Below, one piece after another: positions 1 to 7,071 of a stretch of 8,879 nucleotides of DNA. Made by a program: the position numbers and the translations under genes. This DNA comes from JACQXM01 sp964569425. GTDB taxonomy: Bacteria; Planctomycetota; Phycisphaerae; UBA1845. Every line of letters starts with the position of its first letter. Position 1 is the first letter of the stretch. The notes beneath the pieces were generated by a model that worked only from the letters and a program-made list of their open reading frames with translations, made no database searches and was not told the DNA's origin. The DNA lies in contig CAZMVD010000158.1 of NCBI GenBank assembly GCA_964569425.1, positions 1-8,879 of the forward strand. Reading direction: 5' to 3'.

Positions 1-1272
1 GCCGGTCTCCGTCTGCCACCAGGTATCCACGATGGGGCACCGCTCCTTGCCGACCACGCGGTGGTACCACATCCACGCCTCGGGATTAATCGGTTCGCCC
101 ACGGATCCCAGCAGCCGCAGGCTCGTGAGCTTTCTCTTCAACACCGGTTCATCGCCTTCGCGCATGATGGCGCGGATGGCCGTCGGCGCGGTGTAGAACT
201 GCGTGACCTGGTATTTATCCACCACGTCCCAGAAGCGCCCGGCGTCGGGGTACGTGGGGATTCCCTCGAACATCACCGTGGTGGCGCCGGTGCATAAAGG
301 CCCGTAGACGATGTAGGAATGGCCGGTGACCCAACCGATGTCGGCGGTGCACCAGAAGATGTCCCCGTCCTGATAGTCGAAGATGTACTTGAACGTCGTC
401 GCCGTATACACCATGTAGCCGCCGGTGGTGTGCAGCACGCCCTTGGGTTTTCCGGTGGAGCCGGAGGTGTAGAGGATGAACAGTGGGTCTTCGGCATCCG
501 TCCATTCCGGTTCGCAGGCGGGCGGCGCGTCCTTCATGACGTCGTGCCACCAGTGGTCGCGGCCGGCCTTCATAGTCACCGGGACTTTTTCCTGGCCCAC
601 CCGTCGAGAAACGATGCACGTACGCACGTTAATCCCGCGACGAGCGCAGATGTCCATGGCCTCATCGGCGTTGGCTTTCAGTGGCACAGCCTTGGCCCCG
701 CGATAGACCCCGTCCGTCGTAATCAGCACCTCGCAGGTCGAATCCACAATCCGGTCCGCGAGCGAATCCGGGCTGAAGCCGCCGAACACGATGGAGTGGA
801 CGGCCCCGATGCGGGCGCAGGCGAGCATGGCGATGGCCAGCTCCGGGATCATGGGCATGTAGATGGAGACGCGGTCGCCTTTGTTAACGCCGAACTGCTT
901 GAGTACGTTGGCGCATTTGCAAACCTCGGCGTGGAGCTGGCGGTAGGTCAACTTGCTGTCCTCACCGGGTTCGTTGCCCTCCCAGATGATGGCGATCTGT
1001 TCCCCGCGTTTGGCGAGGTGGCGATCCAAGGCGTTGTAGGTGATGTTTGTGCGGGCACCGGCGAAGTACTTGATCGAAATACGATCGGTAAAATCCCATT
1101 CCCGCACTTTGTTCCACTGCTGCTTCCAATAGAAGCCGTCGGCGATCTCCGACCAGAAGCCGTCCGGGTCTTTGATCGAGCGGTCGTACATCCGCTGGTA
1201 CTCCTCGAGCGATTTGATGTGCGCTCGCGCGACGAAATCCGACGGTGGGGAAAACACATTGTTCTGGGTCAT
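1..1272 (-). CDS. acs: Acetyl-CoA synthetase, N-terminal two thirds (runs off left edge)
   Basis: AMP-forming acetate:CoA ligase. It activates acetate with ATP to acetyl-AMP and then to acetyl-CoA in the cytoplasm, for assimilation or salvage of acetate. Reading the minus strand from the ATG at 1272-1270 gives 424 codons with no stop up to the window edge. The family is usually about 650 residues, so the C-terminal swinging domain with the regulatory lysine is outside. Visible motifs are the N-terminal ACAS region (residues about 20-80, with TYNALDRHL near 78-86), the phosphate-binding loop YTSGSTGKPKG at 268-278, TADIGWVTGHSY at 309-320, FYTAPTAIR at 359-367, LGSVGEPI at 388-395 and the adenylation motif DTWWQTETG at 416-424. 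These are diagnostic for Acs rather than other acyl-CoA ligases. The start is supported by AAGGAG nine bases upstream (complement of 1282-1287). The gene is divergent from the multiheme cytochrome gene. No frameshift is visible. Confidence 0.96.
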   Translation of the reverse strand, partial: MTQNNVFSPPSDFVARAHIKSLEEYQRMYDRSIKDPDGFWSEIADGFYWKQQWNKVREWDFTDRISIKYFAGARTNITYNALDRHLAKRGEQIAIIWEGNEPGEDSKLTYRQLHAEVCKCANVLKQFGVNKGDRVSIYMPMIPELAIAMLACARIGAVHSIVFGGFSPDSLADRIVDSTCEVLITTDGVYRGAKAVPLKANADEAMDICARRGINVRTCIVSRRVGQEKVPVTMKAGRDHWWHDVMKDAPPACEPEWTDAEDPLFILYTSGSTGKPKGVLHTTGGYMVYTATTFKYIFDYQDGDIFWCTADIGWVTGHSYIVYGPLCTGATTVMFEGIPTYPDAGRFWDVVDKYQVTQFYTAPTAIRAIMREGDEPVLKRKLTSLRLLGSVGEPINPEAWMWYHRVVGKERCPIVDTWWQTETG

Positions 1273-1281
1273 GGCGCGTCA

Positions 1282-1287
1282 CTCCTT
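1282..1287 (-). promoter_or_regulatory. Ribosome binding site of acs
   Basis: On the minus strand this reads AAGGAG, a near-perfect Shine-Dalgarno core, nine bases before the ATG at 1272. It decides the start codon of acs. Confidence 0.8.
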
Positions 1288-1359
1288 CTGGTTAGAATGA
1301 TATCGTTCGCCGTTCCCCTGTGGCGGGTCGATGACCGGAAGCGGCGCTGGTCATGCGCT

Positions 1360-1389
1360 ATAGCATCGGGCACCCGCCGGAGTTGTCAA
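1360..1389 (-). promoter_or_regulatory. Candidate sigma-70-type promoter for acs, set in inverted repeats
   Basis: On the minus strand there is a perfect -35 hexamer TTGACA (complement of 1384-1389), an 18-base spacer, and a weak -10 TGCTAT (complement of 1360-1365). It would start transcription about 80 bases before the acs start codon. The element lies between 8-bp inverted arms GCGCTGGT (1344-1351) and ACCAGCGC (1389-1396). A second inverted repeat, ATGACC/GGTCAT, spans 1331-1354 just downstream of the -10. The -35 also sits in the odd palindrome GTTGTCAAC (1382-1390). These symmetric elements could be operators, but no known regulator site is recognised. The weak -10 keeps this tentative. 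Confidence 0.42.
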
Positions 1390-1651
1390 CCAGCGCTTCA
1401 CATGATCTGGGGCGTTGGGTTCCGGCGCATGCCGATGACCGCAACGGCCGTGGGCACATGAAGGGAATAGTGGTCCGTACTCGCTTCCCCGTCGCCGCCA
1501 CGGGATAGTCCTTCGGCTCCATGCCGCCCCCCCGACTCCCCGTCTCCGCTGATGGCCCAATCGACTGGCGAACCGCACCATGTTCGTTATCATGCGGCAG
1601 TCCGGTTCTCGTCGAGGCTACCGGGACGCGGTTGACTGACCGAATGCACGG

Positions 1652-3280
1652 ATGATGAGTACAGACGCACCCGAGCCCTCACCTGCCCCTCCCGCGACCA
1701 CCGGATCAGTTTCCGCCTGGAATAACTGGATCACGGCCTCGGGGCTGGTTATTTCCGTCACGGCACTGGTCCTGCTCCTGACTTTTACGCTGTTTCAATT
1801 ACTTAGCCCCTCCACGAATCCCTATGTGTCGATTATCGGAATCCTGATTCTGCCCGGCATTCTCGCCATCGGGCTGGCGATCGTGCCGCTGGGGATCGCT
1901 CTACGCATCCGGCAGTTTCACCGAATGGCCACTACGCAGCGCATCACATACCGACTCCCGCGCATTGATCTGAATAATCCTCGCCATCGCCGGTGGCTCG
2001 TCGGATTCGCCGGTGTCACTACGTTTGTGACCGTACCTGTCATGTCCGTGAGCAGTTATTACGGCTATCACTACACCGATTCCACCGAATTCTGCGCTAA
2101 GGTCTGTCACACAGTGATGGAGCCGCAAGGCGCTACCTACGAGCGCTCACCGCATGCACGCGTAGCCTGCGCAGAATGCCATATCGGTTCCGGTGCCAGC
2201 TGGTTCGTGAAGTCCAAGCTTTCGGGAACCCGCCAGATTTTCAAGGTACTCGGCAATACCTTCCCGCGTCCAATTCCGCCTGCCATCACGGAGTTGCGGC
2301 CTGCACGCGAGACCTGTGAACAATGTCACTGGCCCGCGAAGTTCCATGGATCGCAGCTCCGTGACAACGTTCACTACTCCCCCGATGAATCCAACACCCG
2401 CCGCGATGTGCGCGTTCTGCTCAAGACCGGAGGGGGCGATGAACTCCTCGGCCGCGTTGAAGGAATCCACATGCACATGGCCCTTTCAGCGCGCATCGAA
2501 TACATCGCGGTAGACGACAAACTGCAGGAGGTCCCCTGGGTCCGGATGACTGCGCATGATGGTGCAACCAAGGTGTTCCGTTCGGACGGATTACGCGCCA
2601 CCGATCCACCCCCGGTCGGCATTCACCGCGAAGTCGATTGCATGGATTGTCACAATCGTACCGCTCACCGATTCCTGCCACCGAACGAAATGGTTGACCA
2701 TTACCTGTTCATCGGACGCCTCGACCTGACCCTCCCGTTTATCAAGCGCGAGGCCGTGGCCGTGCTCGAACGGGCTTATCCCGATTCCGCCACCGCGCTG
2801 TCCGTCATCGAAAGAGACCTGGCCGAGTTCTATCAGTCCAACTACTCCGATCTGTGGCAGAACCGTCGTGCGGATGTCCGGGCCGCCATCGCCCAAGTGC
2901 AAGACCTTTACAGCCACAACGTGTTTCCCGAGATGCGCGTCGACTGGCGAACCTATCCTGACAATATAGGGCACATGTACTCGCCCGGGTGTCTCCGCTG
3001 CCACGACGGCAGACACGTCGCCGACGACGGATCGCGCATCAGTTCCGAGTGCAACGTTTGCCACACTTTTTTCAATCCGATCGAGGAGGGCTCGAAGGCC
3101 ATTTCCGAAGGCGAGTTCCGTCACTCCATGGATCTTACGCTGCACAAAAACCTCCGTTGCGAGCAGTGCCACACAGGCGGCACTCTTCCCCTGTGCCGCG
3201 ACTGCCATGAATCCGGCACCTGGCTGGAGTCGATGAACCAGGGACGGTTCATTCCTACGATCCCCCAGCCCCGGCCTTGA
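1652..3280 (+). CDS. Membrane-anchored NapC/NirT-like octaheme cytochrome c
   Basis: Likely electron-transfer protein passing electrons between the quinone pool and periplasmic carriers. The 542-residue product has a Pro/Ser-rich N-terminus, then three hydrophobic segments at about residues 29-51, 61-84 and 115-137, followed by a large periplasmic domain. Heme attachment sites are CAKVCH (148-153, a CX3CH form), CAECH (173-177), CEQCH (222-226), CMDCH (330-334), CLRCH (447-451), CNVCH (467-471), CEQCH (503-507) and CRDCH (515-519), giving seven CXXCH plus one CX3CH. The FCAKVCHTVMEP stretch followed by SPHARVACAECH resembles the first two hemes of the NapC/NrfH family. The protein is longer than NapC or NrfH (about 200 residues, four hemes, one membrane helix), so it is not a simple member. 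The start is one of two adjacent ATGs (1652 or 1655), with only a weak purine stretch before them. The gene stands alone, and 256 bases separate it from the next gene. Its redox partner is not shown. Confidence 0.9.
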   Translation: MMSTDAPEPSPAPPATTGSVSAWNNWITASGLVISVTALVLLLTFTLFQLLSPSTNPYVSIIGILILPGILAIGLAIVPLGIALRIRQFHRMATTQRITYRLPRIDLNNPRHRRWLVGFAGVTTFVTVPVMSVSSYYGYHYTDSTEFCAKVCHTVMEPQGATYERSPHARVACAECHIGSGASWFVKSKLSGTRQIFKVLGNTFPRPIPPAITELRPARETCEQCHWPAKFHGSQLRDNVHYSPDESNTRRDVRVLLKTGGGDELLGRVEGIHMHMALSARIEYIAVDDKLQEVPWVRMTAHDGATKVFRSDGLRATDPPPVGIHREVDCMDCHNRTAHRFLPPNEMVDHYLFIGRLDLTLPFIKREAVAVLERAYPDSATALSVIERDLAEFYQSNYSDLWQNRRADVRAAIAQVQDLYSHNVFPEMRVDWRTYPDNIGHMYSPGCLRCHDGRHVADDGSRISSECNVCHTFFNPIEEGSKAISEGEFRHSMDLTLHKNLRCEQCHTGGTLPLCRDCHESGTWLESMNQGRFIPTIPQPRP

Positions 3281-3536
3281 ATGTGGCGTCCGCCCACAGA
3301 AGTTCGGGAGCTTCCCACGCCCGCAACTCCCCAGGTAAAGGGTCCAACTCGGGACAGGCAACCCTGCAAGGACCGAGAGATTCTGGGCTTAACTCCTCCG
3401 TTCTTTGGGCAGGAATCGGCTGTTCCCCTTTTTCGCGAAACGAGGGTGAACCACGTGCGGCGCTCTGACGATAACTCGAACGGGTCGGGTGCGGCGTACC
3501 GGCGAAAGGCAGGACTTCCCGAGGCGGAGTTGAAAC
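3281..3536. other. Intergenic region after the octaheme cytochrome gene
   Basis: These 256 bases hold no convincing gene. Directly after the stop codon lies a short inverted repeat TGTGG (3282-3286)/CCACA (3294-3298) with a 7-base loop and no T-tract, too weak to call a terminator. No promoter with both hexamers was found for the downstream gene. The RBS of that gene is at 3526-3529 (GGAG). Confidence 0.45.
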
Positions 3537-4268
3537 ATGGGAGCATGGGGATCAGCCATTTTTTCCGACGATACGGCCTGCGAGGTTCGCGACGATTGGC
3601 GGGCCCTGGTGGGCGATGGGATGGCGGCATCGGATGCTACCGACCGCCTTATCCGACAATGGAAGGAAACGCTGGATGATCCCGACGAGGGACCAGTCTT
3701 CTGGCTATCATTGGCCGCCACCCAATGGAAAGCCGGACGCCTGGAAGTTCGGGTAAAGAGGAAGGCGTTGGCCATTATGACGGACGGATCCGATCTGGAG
3801 CGGTGGAAAGAAGATCCCGGCCTGCTCCGTAAGCGCGTGTCTGTGCTGGCCGGCCTCCGAAAGCAACTTGAGTCACCGCAGCCGAAAGCTGCACGAATCC
3901 GAAGGGTCGTCAAGGCCGTTACTCCATGGGATCCTGGAACGGTGGTCTCCTACCGATTGTGTTCAGGCAAGTTCGTTTTGTTTCGCGTCGTAGGGCTCGC
4001 CACGGACAAGGGCGGCACCCATCCCTATTGCCGTTTCTTCGATTGGATCGGCAGCGAACTTCCGGCGGAAAACGCGATCCGCGCACTGCGTTTCAAGAAC
4101 GGAGTGGCCATGATCTGCGGCAGCGGCAAGCGAGATTTTCCCGCTGAACGACTTTCCGTCATCAATGTCCAATTGCCCCAGCCCGATCCTCCTGAACCGT
4201 TCGGCATCGGCGTTTGGTTGTGGAAGCTGGTCGATCGACGGCTCAAAGAGAACTGGGGATATGAATAG
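3537..4268 (+). CDS. Uncharacterised MGAWGS-type protein (DUF4259-like)
   Basis: Function unknown. The 243-residue product begins MGAWGSAIFSDDTACEVRDDW, an N-terminal signature I recognise from a widespread family of small cytoplasmic hypothetical proteins (DUF4259-like; the exact family name was not checked). Two parts are visible. The first is a helical N-terminal region (about 1-120) with DPDEGPVFWLSLAATQWKAGRL near 48-69 and LERWKEDPGLLRKR near 86-99. The second, after a Lys/Arg-rich linker (about 120-130), is a beta-rich region starting SYRLCSGKFVLFRVVG (about 140-155) and ending WLWKLVDRRLKENWGYE. There is no signal peptide or membrane segment. The start is supported by GGAG at 3526-3529, seven bases before the ATG. 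It is flanked by non-coding DNA on both sides and so looks like a single-gene unit. Nothing links it to the respiratory genes except position. Confidence 0.85.
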   Translation: MGAWGSAIFSDDTACEVRDDWRALVGDGMAASDATDRLIRQWKETLDDPDEGPVFWLSLAATQWKAGRLEVRVKRKALAIMTDGSDLERWKEDPGLLRKRVSVLAGLRKQLESPQPKAARIRRVVKAVTPWDPGTVVSYRLCSGKFVLFRVVGLATDKGGTHPYCRFFDWIGSELPAENAIRALRFKNGVAMICGSGKRDFPAERLSVINVQLPQPDPPEPFGIGVWLWKLVDRRLKENWGYE

Positions 4269-4305
4269 GGTTTTCCGCGCCAAGGGCTCGTATGTGCGGC
4301 CATTC

Positions 4306-4338
4306 CGACCGCCAGTTGGTGATGAAAACGGGCGGTCG
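4306..4338 (+). repeat. 8-bp inverted repeat 37 bases after the DUF4259-like gene
   Basis: The arms CGACCGCC (4306-4313) and GGCGGTCG (4331-4338) are perfectly complementary, with a 17-base loop. The position just past the stop at 4268 suits a transcript-end hairpin for that gene. No T-tract follows, so it is not a classical intrinsic terminator. It could instead be a protein-binding palindrome or chance. Confidence 0.4.
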
Positions 4339-4709
4339 AGCGAAATGGGCTGAACGCGGCTGCGCGGCACCGCATCTGGCGATAGGAATCATCGCCGCAG
4401 CCACATTGCGGAGTAGGTCGCTGGCCAATTTAGACGGCAAGTCCAGTGTACATGCCAGTAGCGGAAGACACACTTTAATCTGCCAGCCCCACAGAGGCAC
4501 GATTTCACAAACTCCGCCAATCCGCAAGGTATACCAATCAGTTCGCGGACTTGGTGCCGTCGATAAGATCATCGAAAAGTCCCGGGAAATACAACCGAAA
4601 TCTGAACATCGGAAACATCTGAAGGATAGGTTTCTCTAGTTTTCCGCAGGTTATCGGACGAAAATGCCGCTTCAGCCAAACTGCCCCCCAAATCCCCGAA
4701 TGAAACCGG

Positions 4710-4737
4710 TTGACAAAAAAAGATTTAGAGATATATT
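4710..4737 (+). promoter_or_regulatory. Strong sigma-70-type promoter
   Basis: A perfect TTGACA (4710-4715) and TATATT (4732-4737, five of six to consensus) are separated by 16 bases that include an A-tract. Transcription would begin near 4744 on the plus strand. It is the best promoter match in the window. The first recognisable gene downstream is the fused cytochrome gamma-subunit gene at 5242, so it would either give that operon a leader of about 500 bases or drive a short RNA of its own. Confidence 0.6.
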
Positions 4738-4741
4738 TATA

Positions 4742-4778
4742 GCCGTATCGCACTTACGGCTCGCTCGATGGATTCGAG
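4742..4778 (+). repeat. Two tandem small hairpins at the predicted transcript start
   Basis: The first inverted repeat is GCCGTA (4742-4747)/TACGGC (4755-4760) with a 7-base loop. The second is CTCGA (4764-4768)/TCGAG (4774-4778) with a 5-base loop. Both are perfect and sit immediately after the -10 element at 4732-4737. They could form a structured 5' end of the RNA, or serve as a repressor operator at the start site. Neither is followed by a T-tract. Confidence 0.45.
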
Positions 4779-5229
4779 ACCAACATGCCGAGAAATTCCG
4801 GTCAACCCGCTCTTCGAGCCACTGTCTATCTCGACAATCACCAGGGCGGCCGGCTATCCCACCGGGTACAGGGCGATCGGGATGCACGCGAAACCTCTCG
4901 CTACCTGTCGACCAACTTGGGCCACCCGGTACGAGCAAACGTGTCTGGGACGTTGCCGAGATCCCTCGGCGAATGCCACGTGACTCGCCTTCCTGAACTG
5001 GTTCGCCGCGTCAAAGCGCTCACCCGCCTCGATCGTTCCACACGCGTGATCAATCGTTTCCCCTTCGAGGCTGAATCGCGTGCCGGCGATTCGCTATGCA
5101 GGGCGAGCAGGGTCGCGTTCATTTCGTCGCTCCGGAACATCTCATTTCAATCCGTGAATTTGCGCGGGGAATTCGTCAGAGTAAGGCCAATGGCAATCCA
5201 CTCGGCCCGAACGAGTAGCGCTGGACCAT

Positions 5230-5233
5230 GAGG
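5230..5233 (+). promoter_or_regulatory. Ribosome binding site of the fused cytochrome gamma-subunit gene
   Basis: GAGG within TGAGGG sits eight bases before the ATG at 5242. It supports that start over internal Met codons. Confidence 0.65.
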
Positions 5234-5241
5234 GTTTTCCT

Positions 5242-7020
5242 ATGAAGACTTTGGCCATATTGCCAGTCATTTCATGGCACGTTCTGTTTTGCACTGCTTG
5301 CGCGGGCGATCCCACCGGCCCAACGATATCGAATACGATGGCACGCACAGAAGTGGGTAGGCTTCACGATCCTTCGATGTCGATGGAGGACAATTCGCAA
5401 CCGGTGGTGCGAGGGACGTCTACGACTTCTGGGCAAACATCAGTCGAAATCGCCGATTGCAACGATCACGCGCTGGCCCGTGGCAAGCAGTTGTACACCA
5501 GAAACTGCGCCCTTTGCCACGGGGACAACGGAGACGGCGCCGGAAAATTCGCCTATCTAATGAACCCCCGGCCGCGGAACCTGATGCAAGGCGATTTCAA
5601 GCTGGCAATGACGGAGAACCTCGTTCCGTCCGACGATGATCTGTTCCGAACCATCAGCTTCGGCATGCCTGGTTCGGCCATGCCGCCCTGGGAGCACCTT
5701 CCCAGGACCGACCTTGAGGCGCTGGTGAAGTACGTTCGCAAGCTCCACGTGGACGCCACGGAAACAATGCTCCGGGAATGGGTGTCCGAAGGTCGGGTGG
5801 CCGAGAGTGATGCGGCGGCAATGTTCGCGGCGCGCACCCAACCCGGCGCGCCGCTGGTGGTGCCGCCGGAGCCGGCGTTCGACGAGGTCCGTTGGTTCCG
5901 GGGTCGGCGGCTGTATCTGGAGAACTGTGCGAGTTGTCACGGCGTGGACGGCCAGCCGGTGGCGGACGCGGTGAAGTTCGACGCGGAAGGCTACCCGGTC
6001 CCACCGCGGTCGTTTGTGAACGGCATCTTCAAGGGATCGAACCAGGGTCACCAGCTCTATGCACGAATCTGGAAGGGTATGAAGGGCACCCCGATGCCCG
6101 CGTCGCAGGGCGTGTATACGCCGGATGAGACCTGGGATTTGATTCATTACGTGCAATCGCTGTCCCGCGCCGGGGCGCAGGAGCGCGCCCAGTTGCGACA
6201 GGGGACCATTGTGGCGCCGAACGTGACTGGCTCGCTGCCCGTCGAACCGCTGGACGCGGCATGGGAAAAGGCGCGCCCGGTGTATGTGGGATTGACCCCC
6301 CTGTGGTGGACCGAGGAACGCATCGAAGGGTTGCTCGTCCAGGCGCTGCACAACGAACGCGAACTAGCGCTGCGCCTTGCCTGGCTCGACCCGACGCCCG
6401 ATGAGCGCGCCGTGCGCCAGGATGAGTTTCGCGATGCGGTGGCCATTCAGTTCTCGCTCTCCAGCGATCCGCCCTTCTACATGGGCGACGCAACCACGCA
6501 CGGCGGCGTGAACATCTGGATGTGGAAGGCGGACCGCCAGAAAAACCACCTCGCCGGCTACCAGGACGTGGACGCGGCGTTTCCTGATCGGGTGGTGGAC
6601 ATGTACCCCGAGCAGGCGCCGCCGCAATGGAATGGCGGCGGCGCGAACTGGCCATTGGCGCCGATCACGGAGCACGATCCCACGTTCATCACCGCATGGG
6701 GCGCGGGGAACCTGGTGGCCAATCCCACGGTCGGCACGCCGGTCGAGTGCCTGACGGCGCGCGGGCCGGGCACGCTGTCCGCCAAGCCCGCCAACGTTCA
6801 GTTCGTGCAGGGCACCGCGGTGTACGAGCGCGGCGTGTGGTACGTGCAGCTTCAGCGAACGCTGGAATTGCCTTGCGATCAACATCACGACGAAGGCGAC
6901 GAGCGCGTGTTCCGCGCCGGCGATTACCTGCCGGTGTCGTTTGCCATCTGGAACGGCAGCGCGGGCGACCGCGACGGGAAAAAGAACATCAGCATCTGGC
7001 AGAAACTGGTCATCGAATAG
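5242..7020 (+). CDS. Di-heme cytochrome c fused to EB_dh heme-b domain (DMSO-reductase type II gamma-subunit-like)
   Basis: Probable electron-transfer subunit of the molybdoenzyme encoded next. The 592-residue product has an N-terminal export signal (about 1-20; FCTAC might be a degenerate lipobox with C20, otherwise a type I signal) and a Ser/Thr-rich linker to about 70. Cytochrome c domain 1 has CALCH at 89-93 and a likely Met ligand in SAMPPW (M147). Domain 2 has CASCH at 229-233 and a likely Met ligand in GTPMPAS (M285). Residues about 340-592 match the ethylbenzene-dehydrogenase-type heme-b domain: PPFYMGD (M414, candidate axial ligand), GGVNIWMWKAD (421-431), VYERGVWYVQLQR (527-539) and DGKKNISIWQKL (578-589, K581 candidate second ligand by analogy with the Met/Lys pair of EbdC). 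The stop is 51 bases before the alpha-subunit start, indicating one operon. Such fusions are reported around NXR-like enzymes. The ligand assignments are inference. Confidence 0.88.
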   Translation: MKTLAILPVISWHVLFCTACAGDPTGPTISNTMARTEVGRLHDPSMSMEDNSQPVVRGTSTTSGQTSVEIADCNDHALARGKQLYTRNCALCHGDNGDGAGKFAYLMNPRPRNLMQGDFKLAMTENLVPSDDDLFRTISFGMPGSAMPPWEHLPRTDLEALVKYVRKLHVDATETMLREWVSEGRVAESDAAAMFAARTQPGAPLVVPPEPAFDEVRWFRGRRLYLENCASCHGVDGQPVADAVKFDAEGYPVPPRSFVNGIFKGSNQGHQLYARIWKGMKGTPMPASQGVYTPDETWDLIHYVQSLSRAGAQERAQLRQGTIVAPNVTGSLPVEPLDAAWEKARPVYVGLTPLWWTEERIEGLLVQALHNERELALRLAWLDPTPDERAVRQDEFRDAVAIQFSLSSDPPFYMGDATTHGGVNIWMWKADRQKNHLAGYQDVDAAFPDRVVDMYPEQAPPQWNGGGANWPLAPITEHDPTFITAWGAGNLVANPTVGTPVECLTARGPGTLSAKPANVQFVQGTAVYERGVWYVQLQRTLELPCDQHHDEGDERVFRAGDYLPVSFAIWNGSAGDRDGKKNISIWQKLVIE

Positions 7021-7024
7021 CGCG

Positions 7025-7049
7025 GCGCGGAGGCCGCAGGTGGCCGCGC
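7025..7049 (+). repeat. GC-rich hairpin between gamma and alpha genes
   Basis: GCGCGG (7025-7030) pairs with CCGCGC (7044-7049) around a 13-base loop. An alternative pairing uses GGCC (7032-7035) with GGCC (7042-7045). It lies between the two operon genes and could protect or process the mRNA, but in GC-rich DNA such a match may be chance. Confidence 0.3.
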
Positions 7050-7071
7050 GGGCAAGAATTGAGGGCGAATC

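Larger units (their letters stand above)
1273..1651. other. Divergent intergenic region between acs and the multiheme cytochrome gene
   Basis: This is 379 bases without a convincing gene. It contains the acs RBS, the candidate acs promoter and its inverted repeats (1331-1396). For the plus-strand cytochrome gene I see no clear -35/-10 pair. A TTGACT at 1632-1637 is too close to the start codon to serve it. Short open frames across this stretch have no RBS and no recognisable protein content. Confidence 0.6.
4269..5241. other. Long gene-poor region upstream of the oxidoreductase operon
   Basis: These 973 bases carry no gene I can support. The stretch from about 4400 to 4760 is visibly richer in A and T than its flanks. 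It holds the inverted repeat at 4306-4338, a pair of ATCTGAA direct repeats (4600-4606 and 4617-4623), a strong promoter-like element at 4710-4737 and two hairpins at 4742-4778. A small inverted repeat ACTCG/CGAGT (5200-5216) lies just before the RBS of the next gene. The longest plus-strand open frame (4785-5231, 148 codons) lacks a good RBS, is Arg/Ser-rich and matches nothing I recognise, so it is not called as a gene. Confidence 0.55.

Noticed and set aside
319..1461. 380-codon open frame on the plus strand
   Set aside because: It is antisense to acs, whose minus-strand reading carries all family motifs. The plus-strand product is not recognisable and has no RBS.
3282..3298. Short hairpin right after the octaheme cytochrome stop
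   Set aside because: It has only a 5-bp stem and no T-tract, which is too weak to call a terminator.
2591..3361. 256-codon open frame on the minus strand
   Set aside because: It is antisense to the heme-rich half of the octaheme cytochrome, with no recognisable domain.
3411..3433. GGAA...TTCC followed by a C/T run, resembling a terminator
   Set aside because: The stem is only four base pairs and the T-run is short and interrupted, so it is probably chance.
4785..5231. 148-codon plus-strand open frame upstream of the gamma-subunit gene
   Set aside because: It has no good RBS, Arg/Ser-rich composition and no recognisable motif. A leader protein is possible, but nothing in the sequence supports it.
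5275..5293. Sigma-54-like element TGGCACG...TTGCA
   Set aside because: The GG and GC cores are three bases further apart than the -24/-12 spacing allows, and the site lies inside the gamma-subunit coding sequence.
5557..6351. 264-codon open frame on the minus strand
   Set aside because: It is antisense to the two cytochrome c domains and has an Arg/His-rich composition typical of shadow frames.
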